From the NCBI RefSeq assembly GCF_000332295.1, contig NZ_KB235930.1, positions 4,057,895 to 4,121,894 on the forward strand: a DNA stretch of 64,000 nucleotides, read 5' to 3'. Source of the stretch: Fortiea contorta PCC 7126. GTDB taxonomy: Bacteria; Cyanobacteriota; Cyanobacteriia; Cyanobacteriales; Nostocaceae. The notes under the pieces were generated by a model. The model had not been told where the DNA came from. It did not search any database and saw only the letters and a list, made by a program, of their open reading frames with translations. Positions 8,093-17,200 of the stretch are shown in pieces. Position 1 is the stretch's first letter; each line of letters starts with the position of its first letter. The translations under genes and the position numbers were made by a program.

Positions 8093-9031
8093 ATGAGCCG
8101 TCCAATAATTCTGGGGATTGTCGGTGATAGCGCCGCAGGGAAAACAACACTGACTAGGGGGATTGCTCAGGTACTCGGGCCAGAAAATGTCACCCTCATT
8201 TGTACAGATGATTACCACCGCTACGACCGCCTACAACGGGCAGAAATCGGTATCACTGCGCTCCACCCCGATTGCAACCATTTAGATATTATGCAGCAGC
8301 ACCTATCGCTGCTACGCACAGGGCAATCAATTCTCAAACCAGTATACAGCCACAAAAGCGGTACATTTGAGCCACCCCAATACATCAAGCCGAGTAAATT
8401 CGTGATCATTGAAGGCTTACTTGGTTATTCTACCCGTGCAGCTCGTGATGCCTACGACGTCAAAGTTTACCTCGCACCCCCCGAACCGCTGCGTGCTCAA
8501 TGGAAAGTCAAGCGAGATACACTCAAGCGAGGCTACACACCAGAACAAGTGTTAGCAGAATTAGAAAAGCGAGAACCAGACTCAGAACAGTTTATCCGTC
8601 CCCAGAGACAATGGTCGGATATAGTGGTGAGTTTTTACCCAGCGCAAGAAGAAACAGACGGTACTAATGGACACCTAAATGTGCGTTTGGTACTCCGTCC
8701 CACAATTCCCCATCCAGACTTCACCTCAATTATTAACGCTAGCAACGGTAGTTCTCAATCAGCCATTCGCCTAGGATTAGATAGAGATATGAGTAAACCT
8801 GTAGATGTCCTAGAAGTTGATGGTCACGCCACCTTAGAACAAGTCAACAAATTAGAGCATATCATTTGTTCTGATATGCCACACTTACGGAACATATGCG
8901 ATCGCGAAAGTAATCCCGAATTAGGTAAAATCGCTGGCACAACTGGAGAAACACTGCAAAGTTATCCCCTCGCCCTCACCCAGTTAATCATTACATATCA
9001 TATGCTGAAGGCAACGCAAACATACTTGTGA
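8093..9031 (+). CDS. Phosphoribulokinase-family paralogue
   Basis: This 312-residue P-loop kinase belongs to the phosphoribulokinase/uridine kinase family. Visible motifs are Walker A GDSAAGKTT near the N terminus, ICTDDYHRYDR, ALHPDCNHLDIM, KPVYSHKSG, the Walker-B-like FVIIEGLLGY and RPQRQWSDIVV. These match Prk, which makes ribulose 1,5-bisphosphate in the Calvin cycle. It differs from main cyanobacterial Prk: the Walker-A cysteine (GDSGCGKS in the main form) is alanine here, while the second (IC-DDYH) is kept. It is therefore probably a second, differently regulated kinase, with substrate unproven. ATG 8093 has a GGGAGG ribosome site; a TTG just before it is less likely. Confidence 0.78.
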   Translation: MSRPIILGIVGDSAAGKTTLTRGIAQVLGPENVTLICTDDYHRYDRLQRAEIGITALHPDCNHLDIMQQHLSLLRTGQSILKPVYSHKSGTFEPPQYIKPSKFVIIEGLLGYSTRAARDAYDVKVYLAPPEPLRAQWKVKRDTLKRGYTPEQVLAELEKREPDSEQFIRPQRQWSDIVVSFYPAQEETDGTNGHLNVRLVLRPTIPHPDFTSIINASNGSSQSAIRLGLDRDMSKPVDVLEVDGHATLEQVNKLEHIICSDMPHLRNICDRESNPELGKIAGTTGETLQSYPLALTQLIITYHMLKATQTYL

Positions 9032-9088
9032 AAGGGAACTCTTAACAGGTGAAACCGCCAAGACCGTGCTGGCTCACCTGTTCCCTTT
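9031..9088 (+). terminator. Long nested hairpin after the kinase gene
   Basis: AAAGGGA at 9031-9037 pairs with TCCCTTT at 9082-9088, and ACAGGTGA at 9045-9052 pairs with TCACCTGT at 9074-9081, leaving a bulge on the 5' side. It begins at the stop codon of the kinase gene and precedes a new promoter region, so it probably ends that transcript. No long T run follows. Confidence 0.5.
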
Positions 9089-9164
9089 GACTTTGGCAAA
9101 AATGAAATATCACCCCAACACCAGGGAAAGCTAACTAGTATGATTAGCTACTGATATCCCAGAA

Positions 9165-9563
9165 ATGCCACGTCAATTTAGTCAGCCGATAAACAGATAT
9201 CTGGTTACAGCAGTAGCCGGAATTATACTCTGGAATGCCTTATCTTCTGCAGTTTGGGCACAATCGACCAAGTGCGAACCAAAAAGCCAGCTTCCAGCTA
9301 CCGTAGCCCATAATAGTTTTTCACCAGAGAATGCGATCGTCATTGGCAAATTGCCAGAACAACCATACATAGTAATAGTACCCGGTGAATCGGATCAACT
9401 CCTCAACTCCGTCAAAGCATGTGTATCTCATGCCTTTTTAGCACATCATCAACTGGGGAATTATGTATTTACCGAAAGTTTTTCCCAAAAAGCAGACGCT
9501 TACCGCCTGTCTGACTTGTTGCGATCGCACGGACTAGACGCGCGAGTCGTCTATTTTCGTTGA
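9165..9563 (+). CDS. Exported protein with SPOR-like C terminus
   Basis: This 132-residue protein begins with a signal peptide (residues 1-33, hydrophobic core LVTAVAGIILWNALSSAVWA, cleavage likely after AWA-Q). The mature part has two cysteines. The C-terminal 70 residues (PYIVIVPG ... LGNYVFTESFSQKADAYRLSDLLRSHGLDARVVYF) have the beta-alpha-beta layout of SPOR-type domains, which bind denuded peptidoglycan. The SPOR assignment is inference from pattern only. It lies 6 bases before the FecR-protein gene, so the two are probably co-transcribed along with the cyclase gene. Confidence 0.6.
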   Translation: MPRQFSQPINRYLVTAVAGIILWNALSSAVWAQSTKCEPKSQLPATVAHNSFSPENAIVIGKLPEQPYIVIVPGESDQLLNSVKACVSHAFLAHHQLGNYVFTESFSQKADAYRLSDLLRSHGLDARVVYFR

Positions 9564-9569
9564 GAGGGT

Positions 9570-10406
9570 ATGCAAAAGATGAAAAACTGGTGCATCTACG
9601 CTGCTTTAACCTTAATAGGCGTAATTTATACCCCACCTTCTATCGCCAACGAGCAAATACAAGTCAGAATCGAGCGTTGGTTAGAAGTGCGTCACCTCAC
9701 AGGAACCGTGTTGTATTCTCGCGGGGGGAATTTCCAACCCGCTGTCAACGGAATGCGACTCCAAGCTGTAGGAGATACTATTAGTACCAAAGAAAACTCC
9801 AGAACAATTCTCGCCTTAGATAGCGGTATGGGGTTCATTCAGGTGTCAGAAAATACAACACTCACAGTGCTGGAACTGCAAGCAGCTAAAAGTGGTGGAA
9901 AAATCACCCAACTTGCAGTCAAAGCTGGACAAGTGCGGTTGCAAGTGCGTCCTTTCACCAATCCCGCCTCACGTTTAGAAATTCATACTCCCGTCGGTAT
10001 TAGCGGCGTCAGGGGTACAGAGTTTGGCGTCACCGTACAGCCCAACGGTAAAACAAGTGTAGCAACTCTAGAGGGCGGCGTTGCTACCGCAGCCCAAGGG
10101 CAAACTGTGCTAGTCAACGCTGGCTTCCAAAACTTTACTGCACAGGGTGAGCCACCTTCTATACCAGTTCCCATACAAGAAAATACTCACCTCAATCTCA
10201 GTCAAATCATAACTCACAAACATCAAGTGAGAGTTGTCGGCAATATTGATCCGGTCAACATGCTGAAAATTGTCCAACACACTGTAAATACAGATACCAA
10301 GGGCAAATTTGATATCACCGTGCCCTTATCAGCTAACCGCAGAATTAAAGCTTTAGTCATCACTCCATTAGGAAAAAAGCAATTGTATGAATTGGCAGTT
10401 CCTTAG
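9570..10406 (+). CDS. FecR-domain exported protein
   Basis: This 278-residue protein has an N-terminal signal segment (NWCIYAALTLIGVIYTPPSIA) and then a FecR domain. Family features are RGGNFQPAVNGMRLQAVGDTISTKENSRTILAL, VSENTTLTVLEL, VKAGQVRLQVR and THPVGI-like IHTPVGISGVRGTEFGV. FecR domains sit in the envelope, where some sense signals and pass them to inner-membrane partners. Its last 20 bases overlap the start of the CHASE2-GGDEF gene, which implies translational coupling. FecR-CHASE2 gene pairs are common in cyanobacteria. ATG 9570 follows GAGGG; a second ATG lies at 9579. Confidence 0.85.
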   Translation: MQKMKNWCIYAALTLIGVIYTPPSIANEQIQVRIERWLEVRHLTGTVLYSRGGNFQPAVNGMRLQAVGDTISTKENSRTILALDSGMGFIQVSENTTLTVLELQAAKSGGKITQLAVKAGQVRLQVRPFTNPASRLEIHTPVGISGVRGTEFGVTVQPNGKTSVATLEGGVATAAQGQTVLVNAGFQNFTAQGEPPSIPVPIQENTHLNLSQIITHKHQVRVVGNIDPVNMLKIVQHTVNTDTKGKFDITVPLSANRRIKALVITPLGKKQLYELAVP

Positions 10407-11982
10407 TTGGCGTCAGGTGTCGCGCCTGATACCCGGCGCTGTTGCAGCCTTAGTAGTCTTGAGTCTCCTCCAACTCAACATCCTCAATCCTTTAGAGCGG
10501 CTGGCTTATATCGCTTTATTTAAACTCCGTTCTGAAATTCCTTGGAATCAACAGGTGGTCGTCATCGGTATTGACGATGCTAGCGTCACAAAACTGGGTA
10601 GGTTTCCTTGGACACGAAAACACTACGCAACTTTACTGAAAAATTTATCTGTTGCCAAGCCAAATATGGTGGTATTTGATGTAATTTTTTCAGAAACAAC
10701 TCCCGAAGATACTCAACTAGCTCAGGCTATGAGTCGTCATGGTCTGGTTGTTTTGGCTCAAGCTTGGGATGCCAAAAGAAAACCTTTAGTATCTACTCCT
10801 ACCTTACAAGCAGCAGCGATCGCTAGCGGTCACATTGCCAAATATCAAGACCCAGATGGTATTACCCGTTACATCGCTCCGTCTCTCCAAGGGATTCCCG
10901 CCTTGGGAATCGCTGCTGGTGATGTTTATGCTACGACTTGGGATCATGTCCACACACCTGATTTCGGCGCACCGTTGTGGATTAATTATCCGGGTGCTGC
11001 GCGTGGTGCTCCCCTATACTCGTTTGTTGATATTTTAGAGGGAAAGATTCCGGCTCAAACCTTCAAAAACAAAATTATTTTGATTGGTGCCACCGCTATC
11101 GGTCTTGATTCTATCAACTCTACTCCCTTCGACCGCAACTCTCACTTTAGCGGCGTATATCTTCATGCGGTGGTGCTAAATAATCTCCTCGACCAGTCCT
11201 TTTTGCGTAGATTATCGCCTGAGTTGTTGTTCACTATTGTGGCAGTGATCAGCATCTTTTGGAGTTTAATTATTACTCGCTGGAGTTTGCGTTGGCAATT
11301 AGTCGCTTGGCTAGTTGGTTGTCTGGTGTGGGCAATTATTAGTTTAGCGGCGCTGAAGCTTGGTTACTGGTTGCTTCCTGTCGCATCACCAATGATGGCG
11401 CTGAGTCTCAGCACAGCTTTTTTAGTAGTCAGTCAACGATTCAAGCAAGATGTAGCTATCCAGGATTTGCAACGCCAAATTAACATTGATGCACTGACTC
11501 AGATTGCGAACCGTCGCTGCTTTAATGAATATCTCGATCAAGAATGGCGTCGCGGGGCGCGGGCGGCTACTCCTTTATCGCTGATTCTTTGTGATGTCGA
11601 TTTCTTTAAAAAATACAACGATACTTATGGACATCAAGCCGGGGATAGTTGTCTACAGCGGGTCGCACAAGCTATGCAGCAGTCTGTGAAACGCCCTGCC
11701 GATTTAGTCGCCCGCTATGGAGGTGAGGAGTTTGCCGTGATTTTACCCAACACTGATGCAGCTGGAGCAATGCATATTGCAGAAATTATTCGGGCGCGTA
11801 TCAAAGCCTTAGCAATTCCCCACGCCGCTTCTCAAGCTAGCGAATATGTCACATTGAGTTTAGGTGTTTATACGAAAATTCCTGATGCTCAAGATGCTCA
11901 AAAACTGCTGATTGCCAAAGCAGATCAGGCGCTTTATGCAGCAAAAGAGCAAGGGCGCGATCGCTCAGTCTTCTTAGAGTAA
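10387..11982 (+). CDS. CHASE2-domain diguanylate cyclase
   Basis: This 531-residue membrane protein should make cyclic di-GMP in response to an extracytoplasmic signal. An N-terminal membrane helix (residues about 13-32) is followed by a CHASE2 sensor domain (about 40-280: [21 protein letters not shown] ... [15 protein letters not shown]). Three more membrane helices come next (about 280-355). A cytoplasmic GGDEF domain fills 370-531. The active site is intact as G445-GEEF-449, and the inhibitory I-site R436-PAD-439 lies exactly five residues before it, so product inhibition is expected. No EAL domain is present. The start overlaps the FecR gene, pointing to a joint envelope-sensing unit. Confidence 0.93.
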   Translation: MNWQFLSWRQVSRLIPGAVAALVVLSLLQLNILNPLERLAYIALFKLRSEIPWNQQVVVIGIDDASVTKLGRFPWTRKHYATLLKNLSVAKPNMVVFDVIFSETTPEDTQLAQAMSRHGLVVLAQAWDAKRKPLVSTPTLQAAAIASGHIAKYQDPDGITRYIAPSLQGIPALGIAAGDVYATTWDHVHTPDFGAPLWINYPGAARGAPLYSFVDILEGKIPAQTFKNKIILIGATAIGLDSINSTPFDRNSHFSGVYLHAVVLNNLLDQSFLRRLSPELLFTIVAVISIFWSLIITRWSLRWQLVAWLVGCLVWAIISLAALKLGYWLLPVASPMMALSLSTAFLVVSQRFKQDVAIQDLQRQINIDALTQIANRRCFNEYLDQEWRRGARAATPLSLILCDVDFFKKYNDTYGHQAGDSCLQRVAQAMQQSVKRPADLVARYGGEEFAVILPNTDAAGAMHIAEIIRARIKALAIPHAASQASEYVTLSLGVYTKIPDAQDAQKLLIAKADQALYAAKEQGRDRSVFLE

Positions 11983-12077
11983 AATTAAATATTTTCTCAA
12001 CAGCGGATGATTATGAGCGCAAACGAGGGATAAATAAGGATATCTCCATCTTTGGTGACTATTCCCGCAGTTATTCT

Positions 12078-12806
12078 ATGACCTATTGCCTCAGAATTGC
12101 CGATTTACCCACAAATGAGCGCCCCCGTGAGCGATTAATGACTCATGGGCCGAATATTTTAGCCACCGCCGAGTTAATTGCTATTCTCCTCGGCACCGGT
12201 CAAGGGCCAGGAAAACTATCTGCAGTGGGTTTGGGGCAATATATTCTCAGCGAATTGAGTAAACATCAGCGCGATCCTTTAGCAGTGTTGCGAGAAGTGA
12301 CACCAGCTGAATTGATGCAAATTCCCGGAATTGGGCCAGCAAAGGCGACAACTATTTTGGCAGCAGTTGAATTAGGTAAACGTGCCTTTCAATCCCGTCC
12401 CGATGGCATACTTATCGATAGTCCAGGCGCAGCAGCAGCATCAGTGAGTCATCAGTTGATGTGGGAAATTCAAGAAAAATTTGCGGTGATTATGTTAGAT
12501 GTGAGGAATCGCTTGCTAGGCACCCAAGTAATTACTATCGGCACCGCCACAGAAACCCTAGCATCTCCCCGCGACATTTTTCGGGAAGTAATTCGCCAAG
12601 GTGCAACACGGATGATAGTAGCTCACAATCACCCTTCTGGTAACGTTGAACCCAGTCAAGAAGATATAGAATTGACGCGCCAGTTATTAGCTGGAGCCAA
12701 GCTTTTAGCCATTCCCTTGTTAGATCATCTCATCCTCGGTAATGGCAATCACCAGAGTTTGCGAGAAATTACAACTTTATGGGATGAACATCCTCAAGAC
12801 GAGTAA
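12078..12806 (+). CDS. radC: RadC-family JAB-domain protein
   Basis: This 242-residue protein has the standard RadC layout. An N-terminal helix-hairpin-helix region ([24 protein letters not shown]) precedes a C-terminal MPN/JAB domain with the metal motif AHNHPSG-x8-D. RadC was first linked to DNA repair, but the E. coli locus was reassigned and the biochemical role is still unclear; JAB folds are metallo-isopeptidases or nucleases in other settings. Length and order match the family. ATG 12078 gives the conserved [17 protein letters not shown] terminus. It is monocistronic, with short GGGAACAG repeats directly downstream. Confidence 0.88.
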   Translation: MTYCLRIADLPTNERPRERLMTHGPNILATAELIAILLGTGQGPGKLSAVGLGQYILSELSKHQRDPLAVLREVTPAELMQIPGIGPAKATTILAAVELGKRAFQSRPDGILIDSPGAAAASVSHQLMWEIQEKFAVIMLDVRNRLLGTQVITIGTATETLASPRDIFREVIRQGATRMIVAHNHPSGNVEPSQEDIELTRQLLAGAKLLAIPLLDHLILGNGNHQSLREITTLWDEHPQDE

Positions 12807-12870
12807 ATCACTCCTACAAAAAAGGGAACAGGGAACAGGGAACAGATAAGAAACTAAAGTTGCAGCGAAA

Positions 12871-13021
12871 ATTCTCTGGTACATCTCCCCAATAATGGCT
12901 CTCCTCCCTCGCCGGGTCGATAATCTGGATAAATCCGATCGCACGACCTGCAATCTCAGCAATCAATTGCTCCCGCCAATCCGGAGTACGATCTAGTTCC
13001 ACCTCCCAGTGCCAATCATCT
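12871..13021 (-). pseudogene. Fragment of a GNAT acetyltransferase gene
   Basis: Within a short minus-strand frame (12814-13056), about 50 codons read DDWHWEVELDRTPDWREQL, then IAEIAGRAIGFIQIIDPARE, then ESHYWGDVPENF. I recognise these as the middle of a GNAT acetyltransferase related to aminoglycoside 6'-acetyltransferases. Both sides break down. The N-terminal part is replaced by an unrelated dozen residues. The C-terminal acetyl-CoA loop is missing, and the frame runs into the GGGAACAG tandem repeat next to radC. This is a decayed gene remnant, not a functional short protein. Confidence 0.65.
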
Positions 13022-13452
13022 TTAACACAACACGCGTTTATGGTGACAAATGTCAAGTAGTAATATTCTTAAGAAAAATTTCTGAACTGTTACGACAAAT
13101 TAATGCTACTCAAGTTTGGTAAATATCAGTTTATGCATCAAGTAGAGAATGCTAAATTAAGAGCAAGGTACAAAAAGGTTAAAACTTAAATCAAAACCTT
13201 CACATTAGAGCCTGTGCCTCCTGCTCTAACGTCCTTGTAATCACTGTTCCGTTATTGCATCCTTAATAATTGTTTTTGCCTTAAGTCCAGTGAGTTGTTA
13301 TGGAGGTCTTTGTAAGCGCAGCCAGAAGTTCCTACTTAGTCAGCATTAAGGATGTACAGTTAGTGGTTCAGGGAGGGGTAGCGAAAATTGTTCACCTTAG
13401 TAAAGTAATTTTCCTCTGACTTGCCAATTTTACTGCAAGATTGCATATTTAA

Positions 13453-13500
13453 TAACCGCCGCAGCTGCTGATGTCTATCTGTCGTAGCTGGAGGCGGTTA
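13453..13500. other. Long GC-rich hairpin
   Basis: The outer arms TAACCGCC (13453-13460) and GGCGGTTA (13493-13500) are perfectly complementary, and GCAGCTG...CGTAGCTG inside extends the stem. It is strikingly GC-rich in an AT-rich spacer. It could be the core of a structured RNA or a repeat element. Confidence 0.5.
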
Positions 13501-13695
13501 AACTTTTATGTGTTAAATAGTTCAACATAAATAAATATCACCTGTGGAGGCTGGGAATGGCACATTGGGCAAACAGGTAATATTCCCTGCCCGATTCCCT
13601 ATGCCCGCTCTCATCGATGAGCTTAAGAGTAATTACGCAATTTTCATGGGTGACACCTGAATACGGAGAGAAAATCTACTGCCGAAGTTTCCCTG

Positions 13696-13718
13696 ATCAC
13701 ATAAAAATGTGATTTTTG
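13696..13718 (+). terminator. Intrinsic terminator in the long spacer
   Basis: ATCACAT pairs with ATGTGAT across an AAAA loop, followed by TTTTT on the plus strand. No gene ends upstream within 800 bases on this strand except radC at 12806, so it may end an unannotated small RNA. Confidence 0.5.
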
Positions 13719-13803
13719 ACACTAGCAATAAATCTCATAGAAATATATAATCTAAAGAGTTTAGTTAATAACTATACATAGAATCTCCTGTCAACAGTTA
13801 CTT

Positions 13804-13882
13804 ACCAGTGCATCCCACTTACAGAAGTGCTCATCTACTGAAGTTACTAGTGCATCCAGCTTACAGAAGTGTTGATCTACCG
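13804..13882. repeat. Two tandem copies of a 42-bp unit
   Basis: ACCAGTGCATCCCACTTACA (from 13804) and ACTAGTGCATCCAGCTTACA (from 13846) start two near-identical units with the same spacing; both continue GAAGTG-T-ATCTAC. Only two copies exist and no spacers of CRISPR type are present. Confidence 0.75.
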
Positions 13883-14208
13883 ACTCCTTCTTTACCAGAG
13901 GTAGAGAATGCGTCCTTAAGAGGCAGAGCCTCCTAAATTAAGCAATGGTGTTTTTCGGCTGGAAGCTAGAAAAAAACAAGAATTTATCGATAACCAGGGC
14001 GTAGCGATCGCGTTCTTAAAACTTAGCGCATTAACCCAAAAAACACTGTAAGTTTTTTTACCAGAAACTAGTGCTAGCCGAAATCACCGCAACAGTGATT
14101 TTACTAGTAAAGTTTGTGCATTTCAGTTATCCGAGTCCAAGTAATTGTGTCGCACGAGAGAGATTTATCGTCAACTTAATCCCCGAACAGGGAAATACTG
14201 AAAAATTA

Positions 14209-17200
14209 ATGACAATTACTGCTCATAAAACTACCAGAATAGCCGCACTCAGCAAGCACTCACTCGTCATCATCGATTCAGGAATTGATGATTATCAGAT
14301 GCTAGCTCAAGGCGTCTCCCTCACAGATAAAGTAATTATTCTCAATCAATACCAAGACGGCATCGCCCAAATCAGCGCCGTCCTACGCAACCATCCTGCT
14401 GCCAGTATCCAAATAATTGCACACGGTGGCTCTGGTAGTCTGCAATTAGGTAACACTCAACTAAATTTAGACAACCTGAAAATCTATCGCCAGCAGCTAC
14501 AACAGTGGTCAGCTACAGAAATTCTCATCTACGGATGCGAAGTCGCCCTTGGTAGGAAAGGACAAGCCTTCATTGAGGAACTACACCAAATCACCGGGGC
14601 TAATATCGCCGCTTCCACTCAAAAAATCGGTAATAGCCAACTTGGGGGTAGTTGGGAATTAGAAGTAAATATCGGTAAAATCACTACCAGCCTAGCCTTA
14701 AAACCACAAGTCAAGGCCGCATACCCCGGAGTATTAGCCGCCAACTTCGACACCCCCACCAACTTCACCGTCGGGAATAATCCCTATACCGTCGTAGTAG
14801 CAGACTTTAATGCCGACGGTAAGCTAGATTTAGCCGCAGCGAACTTTAACAGTGACAACATCTCTATACTGCTGGGTAATGGTACCGGCGGTTTTGCTAC
14901 CCCCACCAACTTCACTGTGGGAGATGGCCCTCTTGCCTTGACAGTAGGAGACTACAACGGCGATGGCAAGCTGGACATAGTAGCAGCGAACTTAGATAGC
15001 CAAAACATCTCCCTGCTGATAGGTAACGGCACCGGCGGCTTTAGTAGCCCGACAAATTTCACCATTGGTGCAAATCCCAGGTCGATCACAGCAGGGGACT
15101 TCAACGGCGACGGCAAGCGAGATATAGCAACAGCAAACTTCGAGCAAAACACAGTTTCCTTACTACTCGGCGACGGCACAGGGCAATTTGCTGCCCCAAC
15201 TAACATCGTCATCCAGAACCCCAAAGCCATAACATCGGGGGACTTGAACGGAGATAATAAGCTGGATTTGGCGGTGGCATACGATGGCAACGTCGCCGTA
15301 TTATTGGGCAACAGCACAGGCGGCTTTGCCACTCCTGCCAACTTCACTGTTGGGGCTGGTTCTGTTGCTGTGGCGATGGCAGACTTGAACGGCGACAATA
15401 TGCTAGACTTGGTAACAGCGAATAACGCCGTCAACAACGTTTCTGTACTATTGGGTAATGGTACGGGTGGCTTTGGCGCTGCTACTAACTTCTTTGTCGG
15501 GACAGGTCCTTTGTCTATAATAGTTGGGGACTTTGATGGCGACGGTAAGCAGGACTTAGTAACAGCAAACGAGGGTAACAATAACGTCTCAGTATTATTG
15601 GGTAACGGCACCGGCGGTTTTGGCGCCGCTACTAACTTCACCGTCGGCAGTCTTCCCTTTGGGGTGGCTGGAGGGGACTTCAACGGCGACAAGAAGCCAG
15701 ACTTAGCAGTCGCTAACTATTTCAGTAATAACATTTCTGTGTTGCTCAATACGGCGAGTCTGACTAACGCACCGACAGATTTGGCGTTGAGTGCAACCAG
15801 TGTCAACGAGAATGTGGCTGCGGGAACAGTCATCGGTACACTCACTAGTACTGACCCAGATGTGGGTAACACTTTCACCTACAGCTTAGTTACAGGCACT
15901 GGTAGCACGGATAATACTGCCTTCACCGTTGACGGGAATCAGTTAAAAATTAATGTTGTCCCTAACTTTGAAGCCAAACCCAGTTATGGTGTCCGTGTCC
16001 GTACTACTGACCAAAGTGGACTGTTTTTTGAGAAGGCGTTAACAATCGCTATCAAAGATGTCAATGAGGCTCCAACCAACTTAGCATTAAGCGCGACCAG
16101 TGTTAATGATAAGGTGGCAGCAGGAACAGTCATCGGTACATTCACTAGTACTGACCAAGACAAAGACGACACCTTCACCTATGCTTTAGTTGCTGGGGCT
16201 GATGGTGTTGATAATGGTGCATTCACAATTGATGGCAATAGTTTGAAGATTAATTCTTCTCCAAATTTTCAAACTAAGGCTAGTTATAAAATCAATGTCC
16301 GCACTACCGATAAGGGTAATCTTTCTTTTGATAAGGCGTTGACTATTAATGTTAATAATAGTAGTCAACCCACTAATCCGACGAATCCGACGAATCCGAC
16401 GAATCCGACGAATCCCACTAACGCACTGACAAATCCGGCTAATGATGTGTTTAACATCAAAGGTAATACTGCTAAAGTTAAGCTGCAAGTGACGCTAACT
16501 GGAAGCAGTCCTAATCAGGTGAGTGAACTGGGTTTCTTTACCGTTGATGATGCTAACGGTACGATTAACGGTATTGCTCCAAATGCAACAGGTTACGCCC
16601 AAGCTGCATTAGAAAGATCAAAAACAATCTTCTCTACCCTAGCTAATTCTCCTAATGGCTTTGATGTCAAAAATGTCAGCAGTTTAGTCGAATTAAATTC
16701 TGGTGCTAATGTGCGGCTGATATTGGCAAAAAATACTTCTCTGGATGCTGTACGGGCAGGAGTTACCCCCATCAGCGAATTACAATTTGTGAATCCAGCG
16801 ACACTAAAAATTACCAATTTGGGAGACAATGCTTTTTCTATTGCCTTCCCAGATTTTACGGTGAATATTAAGCAGACAAATCAATCTTCTGCTCTAGGTA
16901 CAAATCTCCAGAGTGACTCCCAAGGAGAAATCATTGATTTGCGAGATGTCAAACAATCAGTTAAAGCTGAGTTCACAGTTTTTAGAGAAGCAGCTTTCAA
17001 TAACTTTGTTGGCTTTTATCAAGTCGTTGATCAAAATGGTGGTATAGACACTGATGGCGATGGCAAAGCTGATGTTTTGACTGGACAAGCTGGTTACACC
17101 CAAGCAGCTATTCGGGGGCGTGTTGCGGGTATTGACTTGACAGTTAATAACCAAGGTACAGCTAGTTTTACTGGTACTTTCAAAGCTGGTGCTATCTTCG

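Larger units (their letters stand above)
13057..14208. other. 1.1 kb non-coding region with hairpins and a 42-bp repeat
   Basis: No credible gene is seen. Features include a large hairpin at 13453-13500 (TAACCGCC against GGCGGTTA, with further pairing of GCAGCTG and CGTAGCTG inside). An intrinsic-terminator-like structure lies at 13696-13717: ATCACAT-AAAA-ATGTGAT followed by T5. There are two tandem copies of a 42-bp unit at 13804-13882. The layout would fit a small RNA ending at about 13717 and/or a long leader of the surface-protein gene. It matches no RNA family I know by sight. Confidence 0.5.

Noticed and set aside
13804-13882. Two 42-bp repeats considered as a CRISPR array
   Set aside because: Only two copies directly abutting, no unique spacers and no cas genes in the window.
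14952-15692. Long minus-strand open frame (246 codons) inside the surface-protein gene
   Set aside because: It is the antisense of the FG-GAP repeats; its Pro/Lys/Ser repeats mirror the coding strand repeat, and it has no family features.
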